From Microbacterium sp. No. 7 (GTDB taxonomy: Bacteria > Actinomycetota > Actinomycetes > Actinomycetales > Microbacteriaceae), in assembly GCF_001314225.1 (NCBI RefSeq), contig NZ_CP012697.1, positions 4,340,001-4,404,000 of the forward strand: 64,000 nt of DNA, written 5' to 3'. Positions 8,624 through 15,628 of this stretch are shown piece by piece. Position numbers and translations under genes: made by a program. Below the pieces are notes generated by a model. That model searched no databases, was not told where the DNA came from, and saw only the letters and a list, made by a program, of their open reading frames with translations. The first letter of the stretch is position 1. Every line of letters starts with the position of its first letter.

Positions 8624-9687
8624 TACTGGAACAGCGTGCGGAACGTCTCGACCGCGGCCTTCTGCGACGCGCGGATCTTCTCCAGGTCGGGCGAGAGGAT
8701 CGCGATCTCGTCCATCGACGGAGCGCCCTCGGGGGTGCCGACGTCGCTGCGCACGGGCAGGTACGACTGATGGACGGCGAGCCTCTGACCCGCCTCGCTC
8801 ACGAGGAAGTCGACGAACGCCTTCGCGGCCTCGGGCTGGTCGGAGTCGGCGAAGATGCCCGCGGGCTGCGACACGTAGGGCACGCCCTCGCTCGGGTACG
8901 ACACGGCGATCGGCGAGCCCTGCGCGGCCAGCTCGCGCACGAGGTAGTCGACGACGATGCCGATCGGCTGCGCGCCCGTGGCGACGGCCTGCGACACGGG
9001 ACCGTTGCTGTCGGCGATGACCGGCTTGTTGGCCGCGAGGCCCGTCAGCCACGCCTCGCCGAGCGCGGGCTCGGCGAGCCACACGGCGGCGTTGTAGGCG
9101 GCGGCGCCCGAGACGTCCGGGTTCGGCATGACGATCTGCTCGGCGTACGCCGGGTCGGTCAGGTCGGCCCACGACGCGGGCGGGTCGGTGACGATGCCCG
9201 TGTTGTAGGCGATGACGGTGGGGATGATGCGCGTGCCCACGTAGAAGCCCTCGGGATCGACGACGTCGGGGTTGACGGCGTCGACGTCGGCGGGCGTGTA
9301 CTCGAGCAGCAGGCCGTCGGCGGCGTAGTTCTCGAACGTGCCCGCGTCGGCGGCGAGGAAGACGTCGGCCTGGATGCCGCCCGCCTCCTGCTCGGCAGCG
9401 ACGCGCGTCGTGAGGTCGCCGGTGCCCGCTCGGAACACCTCGACGGTGATCTCGGGGTGCTCCTCGTTGAAGGCGGCGACGAGCTCGTCGGCCTTCTCTT
9501 GCGGCTCGGAGGTGTAGAGGGTGATGGTCGCGGGCTCGAGGGCCGCGCCCTCGGATGCCGCGGTGGTCTCCTCGGGGGTCTCGGGGGCGGCGGTGTCGTC
9601 GGGGGCGGCCGAGGAGGAGCAGCCGGCGAGGACGAGGGCGGTGAGGCCGAGAGCGACGGCTCCGGCCCGCAGGCGCAGGGGGGACAT
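8623..9687 (-). CDS. ABC transporter substrate-binding lipoprotein, Fe3+/phosphonate-type
   Basis: The 354-residue precursor has a signal peptide with lipobox LAGC, a Ser/Thr/Glu-rich linker, then a periplasmic-binding-protein type II fold starting ITLYTSEPQEKADELVAAF. This family binds Fe3+, spermidine-like or organophosphorus ligands. The Tyr residues expected for ferric binding cannot be assigned with confidence. Gene order (two phosphatases just upstream, a third at the end of the operon, an RpiR regulator) argues for a phosphorylated organic ligand. It starts eight bases after the metallophosphoesterase gene. Confidence 0.9.
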   Translation of the reverse strand: MSPLRLRAGAVALGLTALVLAGCSSSAAPDDTAAPETPEETTAASEGAALEPATITLYTSEPQEKADELVAAFNEEHPEITVEVFRAGTGDLTTRVAAEQEAGGIQADVFLAADAGTFENYAADGLLLEYTPADVDAVNPDVVDPEGFYVGTRIIPTVIAYNTGIVTDPPASWADLTDPAYAEQIVMPNPDVSGAAAYNAAVWLAEPALGEAWLTGLAANKPVIADSNGPVSQAVATGAQPIGIVVDYLVRELAAQGSPIAVSYPSEGVPYVSQPAGIFADSDQPEAAKAFVDFLVSEAGQRLAVHQSYLPVRSDVGTPEGAPSMDEIAILSPDLEKIRASQKAAVETFRTLFQ

Positions 9688-9695
9688 GGGGGTTC

Positions 9696-10640
9696 CTAAC
9701 TGTGCGTGTGCTCGGGTGTTGCGGAAGGGGATGTTGCGGAGAGGGAGGGGGCGGGCGAGGTGAACAGCGGGGCGGGATGCTCGAGCCCCACGCTCGTGGC
9801 GGTCACGCCGTGCGGCACGAGGTGCACGAGCGAGAACATGGCGTGGTCGTGGCCGCTGACGCGGTCGGGTCCGGCATCCATCACCTGGTGATAGGCGAGC
9901 GAGGGGCCGACGAAGACCGGCACGCCGTGCAGCACGGCCGACAGCGGGTGGTGGAAGTGCCCCGCGAGGATCGCGCGCACGTCGGCGTTCCGCGCGATGT
10001 CGAGCAGGGCGTCGGCGTCGCGCAGCCCCGCCTTGGCGAGCGTGGGCAGCGGCGATCCGAGCGGCGGATGGTGCAGGGCGACGATCGTGCCGTCGCCGTG
10101 CGGCTCGCGCAGCCGGTCGGCGAGCCACGCGCGCTGTGCCCCGCCGAGCTCGCCCGACGACGAGTCGAGCAGCGCGATGCGCAGGCCGTCGACGCGCACG
10201 ATGCGCGCGTGCGGGTTGCCCGGCATCCGGTCGACGGGGATGCCGGGGGACGGGACGGGCGGCGCGGGGGCGTGCCCGGCTCGCGCGGGGGCGGCGTGCG
10301 TGTCCGCGGGCGGCGCGGGGGCGTCGGGCGCATGACCCGGCAGCGTGCACGCCGCGGCGGGGTCGTCGTGGTTGCCGATGACGGTCAGCACGGGCACGCC
10401 GGTCTCGCGCTCGAGGGCCGCGAGCGCGGCCGCGAGCCGCGGGTAGACGCCGGGGTGGCCGCGCTGGGCGAGGTCTCCCGTGACGACGATCGCCTCGGGC
10501 GTGATGCCGGCGTGCGCGACGTACTCCGACACGGCGCGCAGTCGCGCGAAGCCGTCGACGGCGCCGTACAGCAGCTCGCCGTCGGTGGCGTGCACGTCGC
10601 TCACGTGCAGGATCGTGAGGCGTCCCGTGGCACGGCTCAT
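9696..10640 (-). CDS. Metallophosphoesterase (CpdA-like)
   Basis: The 314-residue protein carries the dinuclear-metal motifs in order: DVHATDG, GDLAQRG, GNHDDP, LHHPPLG and GHFHHPLS. It belongs to the calcineurin-like class III phosphodiesterases that act on cyclic nucleotides or phosphodiesters. A roughly 50-residue Ala/Pro-rich insert (about 105-150) and a Ser/Pro-rich C-terminal tail are unusual. There is no signal peptide, so it is cytosolic. Start ATG at 10640 overlaps the previous stop in ATGA. Confidence 0.88.
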   Translation of the reverse strand: MSRATGRLTILHVSDVHATDGELLYGAVDGFARLRAVSEYVAHAGITPEAIVVTGDLAQRGHPGVYPRLAAALAALERETGVPVLTVIGNHDDPAAACTLPGHAPDAPAPPADTHAAPARAGHAPAPPVPSPGIPVDRMPGNPHARIVRVDGLRIALLDSSSGELGGAQRAWLADRLREPHGDGTIVALHHPPLGSPLPTLAKAGLRDADALLDIARNADVRAILAGHFHHPLSAVLHGVPVFVGPSLAYHQVMDAGPDRVSGHDHAMFSLVHLVPHGVTATSVGLEHPAPLFTSPAPSLSATSPSATPEHTHS

Positions 10641-11383
10641 GACCGCGACCCGCTCTGCGCCCGCTGCCTCTTCTGCGCCCGCTGCTCGTCCAGCGCACGC
10701 CGCTCCTTCTGCCGCAGCCGGGCGAGCCGCGCGTCGTCGAGGCCGTGGCGGCGCAGATACGCGACGACGCCGCCCAGCTCGTCGACGACCGCGAGCGCGT
10801 GCACGATCGCCTCGCGCGGGCTCTCCAGATGCAGGCGCAGCGTCTCGGCGCGCTCCGCGCCGTCGAGGCCCGCCGACGCGGCGAGCGCGTGCGGCGCGCG
10901 CACCGGGCGCACGTCGTCGCCCGAGCGCTCGTAGTCGGCGACGACCTCCTCGCGCGCCGCGCCCGCGGCGAGCCGGGCGAGCGCGACGACGAGACCCGTG
11001 CGGTCCTTGCCCGCCGTGCAGTGCACGAGCGCCGCGCCCTCGGCATCCGCCACGGCGACGACGGCCTCGGCGAGCGCCGCGCAGCGCTCGCGCAGCAGGC
11101 CCTCGTAGATGTCCTCGAGGCGGCCGATGCGGGGCGGCTCCGTGCCGTAGAGGTGCACGGAGCGCACGGGGATGCCGTGATCGGCGGTCCCCGACGCGGT
11201 TCCGGACGCGGCCCCCGACTCGGAGGGCTCGCGCAGATCGACGACGACCGTGACGCCGAGCGCGCGCAGCGCCGCGGCGCCGTCGGGCCCCACGTCGCCG
11301 GGCGCTCCCGTGCGCACGAGCCAGGGCGCGGCGCCCTCCGTCGCGCGGGCGTTGAAGAGCCCGTCGATGCCGATCGTGCGCAT
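10637..11383 (-). CDS. Tyrosine-phosphatase-like protein (Y_phosphatase3)
   Basis: The 248-residue protein has the phosphatase loop HCTAGKDRTG (nucleophile Cys122, Arg128) and the upstream DLREPSE general-acid-type region. Members act on phosphoproteins, phosphoinositides or small phosphate esters. ATG at 11383 with GAGAGGG upstream is preferred to an earlier in-frame ATG (11422). The C-terminal 25 residues are rich in Lys, Arg and Gln. It is the first gene of the six-gene transporter operon after the RpiR gene. Two direct repeats lie just upstream. Confidence 0.85.
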   Translation of the reverse strand: MRTIGIDGLFNARATEGAAPWLVRTGAPGDVGPDGAAALRALGVTVVVDLREPSESGAASGTASGTADHGIPVRSVHLYGTEPPRIGRLEDIYEGLLRERCAALAEAVVAVADAEGAALVHCTAGKDRTGLVVALARLAAGAAREEVVADYERSGDDVRPVRAPHALAASAGLDGAERAETLRLHLESPREAIVHALAVVDELGGVVAYLRRHGLDDARLARLRQKERRALDEQRAQKRQRAQSGSRS

Positions 11384-11435
11384 GCATCCCTCTCGTCGGC
11401 CGGCGATGCCGGCATCCGTCACGTTCGTTACATCC

Positions 11436-11467
11436 GTTACACAGGCTCCGGAACGTTGTTACACAGG
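11436..11467. promoter_or_regulatory. Direct repeats upstream of phosphatase-transporter operon
   Basis: GTTACACAGG occurs at 11436-11445 and again at 11458-11467, a 22-bp step or about two helical turns. A third partial copy (GTTACA) starts at 11427. They lie 53-84 bases before the phosphatase start and are a candidate operator for the adjacent RpiR-family regulator. This is inferred from position only. Confidence 0.45.
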
Positions 11468-11608
11468 GACTGTCGTCCCCGAAGGTGACGGCAGGGTGAA
11501 CGGCGCCGGGCATCACGACGAACGACGGATGTGCGGTGGGTTCTCGGCGCGACGCCGAGGCGGGCGCGGCCCGCGGGCCCCGGGCCGGAGCCGGAGGGCC
11601 CGGTCGCG

Positions 11609-12439
11609 TCAGTCCTCGCTCAGCGCATCGGCGACGACGTGCCGCATGCTCGCGACGTCGGTCGGAGCGCTCTCGGCGGCGAGCGCGGCGTGCAGTGCGT
11701 GCAGCACGACGGTGTGCGCGAGGCGCGCGAGGAACGGGTCGATGTCGTGCGCCGACGAGACGGGTCCCGTCGCGATCACGAGGTCGGCGATGCGGCCCAT
11801 CGGCGAACGGGCGTAGCTCGTGACGAGCACGACGGGCGTGCCGCGCTCGGATGCGGCCGTGCACGCCCGCAGCGACTGCACGTTCGCGCCCGAGTAGCTG
11901 AGGGCCAGGCACAGGTCGTCGGGGCCGAGGGTGTTGACCGCGAACTGCTGCGCGAGCGGGTCGACGGGCGCCTCGACCGCGCGGCCGCGGGTGCTCAGCC
12001 GCATCGCGAGGTCCTGCAGCGGCGGACCCGAGAAGCCGTTGCCGACGAGCACGATGCGCCGCGCCGCGCGCAGCAGCTCCGCCGCGCGGGCCAGCAGCTC
12101 GGGCCGCACGCTCTCCTGCGCGAGCCGCAGCGCGTCGACCGCCTCGTCGAACGCGTCGCCCGCCGCCGGGCCCTCCTCGCCGCGCGGCACGAGCGGGGCC
12201 GACCGCGCGAGCTCGAGCCGCAGGTGCTGGAATCCGCGGAATCCGAGGTTCTGGCACGCCCGGATGACCGTCGCCGTCGACGTCGCCGCCGCCTGCGCGA
12301 GCTCGGCCGTCGACCACTCCACGACGTCGTCGGGCCGCGACAGCACGATGCCCGCGACGCGCGTCTCGCTCGGCCCCAGCGCCGGCATCGCGGCGCGCAC
12401 CCGCGCGAGCACGGTGACGTCGGGGCGCAGCACGGTCAT
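11609..12439 (-). CDS. MurR/RpiR-family transcriptional regulator
   Basis: The 276-residue protein has an N-terminal HTH_6 domain (about 1-80, with AELAQAAATSTATVIRACQN as recognition region) and a C-terminal SIS domain (about 120-250, VLVGNGFSGPPLQDLA and LSYSGANVQSL). SIS domains bind sugar phosphates, which hints that the operon handles a phosphorylated sugar or polyol. ATG at 12439 has GAGGAGA upstream. It is encoded on the same strand as the transporter operon, 225 bp upstream of it. Confidence 0.9.
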   Translation of the reverse strand: MTVLRPDVTVLARVRAAMPALGPSETRVAGIVLSRPDDVVEWSTAELAQAAATSTATVIRACQNLGFRGFQHLRLELARSAPLVPRGEEGPAAGDAFDEAVDALRLAQESVRPELLARAAELLRAARRIVLVGNGFSGPPLQDLAMRLSTRGRAVEAPVDPLAQQFAVNTLGPDDLCLALSYSGANVQSLRACTAASERGTPVVLVTSYARSPMGRIADLVIATGPVSSAHDIDPFLARLAHTVVLHALHAALAAESAPTDVASMRHVVADALSED

Positions 12440-12513
12440 CGGGTCTCCTCGGTGATGTGAGGCACAGACTAGCGGGCGCGGGTGACGCGGAAGCCGGTCG
12501 CTCACGCGGGACC

Positions 12514-12608
12514 GGCCGCTCTGGAGCGGCCGATCGTCCCCGAGGGGCTGGTCGTTCCCGAGGAGGGGATGCCGGCGTGTCGTCCCTCGGGAACGCGGCA
12601 TCCCCTCG
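12514..12608. repeat. Interleaved inverted repeats between divergent genes
   Basis: A small hairpin GGCCGCT/AGCGGCC (12514-12531) is followed by two interleaved inverted repeats. GTTCCCGAGG (from 12554) pairs with CCTCGGGAAC (ending 12594), and AGGGGATGCCG pairs with CGGCATCCCCT (ending about 12606). The a-b-a'-b' order would give a pseudoknot in RNA or alternative cruciforms in DNA. It lies between the divergent RpiR and TSUP genes. Confidence 0.55.
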
Positions 12609-12678
12609 CGCGCGAATCACGCTGGGAACGATGCGCATCGCCGGACGTCACGGCCCGGGATCCCGCCGGCCGCGGGTC

Positions 12679-12717
12679 TAGGCTGTCAGGGTGCTCCCCG
12701 ACCTCTCCGTGATCTGA
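12679..12717 (+). promoter_or_regulatory. TAGGCT promoter with eight-codon leaderless leader ORF
   Basis: TAGGCT at 12679-12684 is followed six bases later by a GTG (12691) that opens an eight-codon frame, M-L-P-D-L-S-V-I, ending TGA at 12715-12717. The TSUP gene begins five bases further at 12722 with no clear ribosome site of its own. The layout suggests a leaderless upstream peptide with coupled reinitiation. Confidence 0.5.
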
Positions 12718-12721
12718 CGCG

Positions 12722-13543
12722 ATGGAGATCGGCGCCCTGCTCGGGCTCGAGCAGCTCACGTGGGTCACGCTCGTGCTCATCCTGTTCGCCGCGTTCGCGG
12801 CCGGGTGGGTGGATGCCGTCGTGGGCGGCGGCGGCGCGATCCAGCTGCCGGCGCTGCTGCTCATCCCCGGCATCACGCCGCTGCAGGCGCTCGCGACGAA
12901 CAAGCTCGGGTCGATCTTCGGCACCGCGACGTCGTCGGTGACGTTCTACCGGCGGGCGCGGCCCGATCTGCGCACGGCGCTGCCGATGGCGTTCGTCGCG
13001 CTCGCGGCATCCTTCGGCGGTGCCGCGGTCGCGACGGTGCTGCCCGCCGCCCTGCTCAAGCCGATCATCCTCGTCGCGCTGCTGGCGGTCGCGGTGTTCA
13101 CGGCGCTGCGCCCCCAGCTCGGGCAGCGCGAGCAGCTGCGCTACCGCGGACGCCATCACCTCCTCGCGGCCGGGGCGACGGGCACGGCGATCGGGTTCTA
13201 CGACGGCCTCATCGGCCCGGGCACCGGCACGTTCCTGGTGCTCAGCCTCGTGACGGTGCTCGGCTACGACTTCCTGCAGGCCAGCGCCAAGGCCAAGATC
13301 GTGAACTTCGCGACCAACCTCGGCGCGCTGCTGCTGTTCATCCCGCACGGCGCCGTGCTGTGGCTGCTCGGCGGCCTGCTCGCGATCGCGAACATGGGCG
13401 GCAGCTATCTCGGGTCGCGCATGGCGATCGCGCGCGGCACCGCGTTCATCCGCGTCGTGTTCCTCGTCGTCGTGCTGCTGCTCGTCGCCAAGATCGGCGT
13501 CGACGTCTGGAACGAGAACGTCACCCCCGCGCTCGCCGGCTGA
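12722..13543 (+). CDS. TSUP/TauE-SafE family membrane exporter
   Basis: The 273-residue protein has about eight helices and the family repeats: GGGGAIQLPALLL with TPLQALATNKLGSIFGT in the first half and GFYDGLIGPGTGTFLVL with NFATNLGALLLF in the second. The family moves sulfite, sulfoacetate, taurine or related organic anions. No ligand can be assigned. A leaderless eight-codon ORF precedes it by five bases, so translation may be coupled. The next kilobase downstream is repeat DNA, not an operon partner. Confidence 0.9.
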   Translation: MEIGALLGLEQLTWVTLVLILFAAFAAGWVDAVVGGGGAIQLPALLLIPGITPLQALATNKLGSIFGTATSSVTFYRRARPDLRTALPMAFVALAASFGGAAVATVLPAALLKPIILVALLAVAVFTALRPQLGQREQLRYRGRHHLLAAGATGTAIGFYDGLIGPGTGTFLVLSLVTVLGYDFLQASAKAKIVNFATNLGALLLFIPHGAVLWLLGGLLAIANMGGSYLGSRMAIARGTAFIRVVFLVVVLLLVAKIGVDVWNENVTPALAG

Positions 13544-13570
13544 CCCGCCGCCCGTCGACTGCCCGCCCGA

Positions 13571-13921
13571 TCCTGGACCGTTGTTGCCGGATGCCACGAC
13601 CTCAGACGCCCACAACCGCCCACTTCTCTGCGCACCGAAATCATGGACAGTAGTCGCCGCATGCCAACAGCCGACGCGACCACAACCGCCCACGACATCC
13701 GGCCTCACCCGAATCCTGGACCGCTGTTGCCGGATGCCACGGCCTCAGACGACCACAACCGCCCACTTCCCTGCGCACCGAAGCCGTGGGCAATAGTCGC
13801 CGGATGCCAGCGGCCGACGCGACCACAACCGCCCACGACATCCGGCCTCACCTGAATCACGGGCAGTAGTCGGCGGATGCCATGGGCCGAGGCGACCACG
13901 ACTGCCCACGACATCCGGATG
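13571..13921. repeat. Tandem hairpin repeats, 143-bp period
   Basis: This gap downstream of the TSUP gene holds about 2.3 copies of a 143-bp unit (GTTGCCGGATGCCAC at about 13583 and 13726). Each unit contains two hairpins built from GGGCAGTAGTCG and its near-complement CGACCACAACCGCCCA around a GGATGCC core. The last hairpin (13860-13910) is the best match to the single copy at 4925-4973. I see no gene here. Confidence 0.75.
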
Positions 13922-13951
13922 GGGCAGGAGCGGGGCCGGTAGGGTGACGGC

Positions 13952-14422
13952 ATGGCGGCTTCCTCCGGCGCGTGGACGCGCAGCACCACCGAGCAGTCCG
14001 TCGCGCAGCTCCCGACGGAGACGCGCGCGGCGATCGACCGGCACCTCGACGAGGTCGCGGGGGTCACGGGCGTGCTGGACGCGGTCACGGGCGTGTGGCA
14101 CACCGTCTCGGCGAAGAAGGGCGGGCTGCTGAAGAAGGCGCAGACCGTGTCGCAGTGGGTGCTTCTCGGACCCGAGTGGCTCGTGTGGGTCGCGCACGAC
14201 ACGAGTCGCGCGGTGACCCCGCACGACGTGACGACCGCGCGACTGCGCGACGTGCGCGTGCGCGACTACGAGACGTCGTCGCTCGCGAAGCTGCAGCCCG
14301 ACACGGGCGTCAGCGTGCTCGCGCAGGCCGGCGGCCCCGAGAGCTCCGAGGTGTTCCTCGGGCTCGGCCCCGAGCCCGCCGCCCGGCAGCTCCGCGAGCG
14401 ACTGCACGCCGCCACCGCCTGA
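13952..14422 (+). CDS. Conserved hypothetical protein
   Basis: The 156-residue protein has no signal peptide or membrane helix. A central hydrophobic strand region (WVLLGPEWLVWVAHD, about 67-81) is followed by charged segments and a Ser-Ser-Leu-Ala-Lys-Leu stretch, reminiscent of small beta-rich (PH-like) domains, but I do not recognise the family. The ATG at 13952 lies six bases after TAGGGT (13940-13945), so the transcript is probably leaderless. It is transcribed alone, with repeats on both sides. Confidence 0.65.
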   Translation: MAASSGAWTRSTTEQSVAQLPTETRAAIDRHLDEVAGVTGVLDAVTGVWHTVSAKKGGLLKKAQTVSQWVLLGPEWLVWVAHDTSRAVTPHDVTTARLRDVRVRDYETSSLAKLQPDTGVSVLAQAGGPESSEVFLGLGPEPAARQLRERLHAATA

Positions 14423-14436
14423 CCGCCCGCACCGCC

Positions 14437-14565
14437 GCGAGGGTGCCAGTTGTCTCGTCGAGGGTGCCACTTATCTCGCCGAGGGTGCTGGTTGTCGCCT
14501 CGAGCACGCCATCACCCCGTCGGCGAAAGCACCCTCGCGAGAACAACCAGCACCCTCGCGAGGGG
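14437..14565. repeat. Inverted tandem array, GAGGGTGC family (copy 1)
   Basis: Three units of the type CGAGGGTGCCAGTTGTCT in one orientation (14437-14497) are followed by a 40-bp spacer and two inverted units (GCACCCTCGCGAGAACAACC type, 14529-14562). GAGGGTGCTGGTTGT and ACAACCAGCACCCTC can pair perfectly. The same family is at 28.97-29.16 kb. Confidence 0.75.
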
Positions 14566-14588
14566 GAGGCGCGTCCTACGATGGGCCC

Positions 14589-15509
14589 ATGAACGCTGCG
14601 CTGCCGCACGACCCCACCGGCCGTCGATTCACGATCGCGTCGGGCGACGCGGTCGTCGAGATCACCGAGGTGGGCGCCGCGCTGCGGGCGTTCGAGGTCG
14701 GCGGCGTCGACCTCGTGCCGCGGTACGGCGACGACCAGCCGACGCCCGCGGCATCCGGCGTCGTGCTCGTTCCCTGGCCCAACCGCGTGCGCGACGGGCG
14801 CTGGACCCAGCGGGGCCAGGAGCACCAGCTCGCGCTCACCGAGCCCGCGCGGGGCAACGCGTCGCACGGGCTGCTGCGGGTCACGCCGTACCGCCTCGTG
14901 ACGCAGGAGGCGGATGCCGTGACGCTCGCCGCCGACGTCTTTCCGCAGACCGGGTATCCGTTCCACCTCGCGACGACGGTCACGTACGCGCTCGACGGCC
15001 CGGCGCTGACCGTGACGCACACCCTGCGCAACGTCGGGGCTGCCGACGCCCCCGTCGCGCTCGGCACGCACCCGTACTTCTGCATCGGCGACGTGCCCAC
15101 GCGCGAGCTCACGCTGCAGATCGACGCGGCGACGCGGTTCGTCGTCGACGACCGGATGCTGCCGATCGACGAGGTCCCCGTGGATGCCGATACCGATCTG
15201 CGCACGCCGCGCCGGCTCGCCGACGTCGACCTCGACACCGCCTACAGCGGCATCTCCCGCGACGACGAGGGCCGCATCGGTGCGCGGCTCGCCGCGCCCG
15301 ACGGGCGCGCGGTGCACGTCTGGGCGGACGAGGGTTTCGGCTACCTGCTCGCCTTCTCGACCGATCGCTACCCGGGGCACGAGCTCGCCCTCGCGATCGA
15401 GCCCATGACCGCGCCGACCGACGCCCTCAACTCGGGCCGCGACCTGCGCTGGCTCGCCCCCGGCGAGGAGTGGACCCTCCGCTGGGGCGTCGCCTACCAC
15501 ACCCCCTGA
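14589..15509 (+). CDS. Aldose 1-epimerase family protein
   Basis: The 306-residue beta-sandwich protein of the GalM superfamily would interconvert anomers of a hexose. The substrate loop VPWPNRVRDG and ASHGLLR (first His) are present, as are the second-His region GTHPYF and the late Glu in ALAIEPMT. It is closer to the YeaD/actinobacterial aldose-epimerase branch than to classic GalM. TACGAT at 14577-14582 lies six bases before the ATG, indicating a leaderless transcript. It is convergent with the RND gene and separated from it by a strong hairpin. Confidence 0.9.
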   Translation: MNAALPHDPTGRRFTIASGDAVVEITEVGAALRAFEVGGVDLVPRYGDDQPTPAASGVVLVPWPNRVRDGRWTQRGQEHQLALTEPARGNASHGLLRVTPYRLVTQEADAVTLAADVFPQTGYPFHLATTVTYALDGPALTVTHTLRNVGAADAPVALGTHPYFCIGDVPTRELTLQIDAATRFVVDDRMLPIDEVPVDADTDLRTPRRLADVDLDTAYSGISRDDEGRIGARLAAPDGRAVHVWADEGFGYLLAFSTDRYPGHELALAIEPMTAPTDALNSGRDLRWLAPGEEWTLRWGVAYHTP

Positions 15510-15544
15510 CCTCTCCCCCTTGACTCCTCCCCCGGCACCCCCGG

Positions 15545-15607
15545 GGTTCGACCGCGGCATTGTGCGGGTGCACGCACGCGGCATCCGCACAATGCCGCGG
15601 TTGAACC
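15545..15607. terminator. Bidirectional hairpin, ACCGCGGCA family (copy 1)
   Basis: Arms at 15545-15567 and 15585-15607 share ACCGCGGCATTGTGCGG and its complement with two mismatches near the base; the loop is 17 bases. It sits between the convergent epimerase and RND genes. The family recurs at 40.4 kb. Confidence 0.7.
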
Positions 15608-15628
15608 GAGGAGAGAGGAGAGAGGTCG

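Noticed and set aside
11384..11422. Earlier start for the tyrosine-phosphatase-like gene
   Set aside because: The ATG at 11383 has a good ribosome site and the earlier residues are not conserved-looking.
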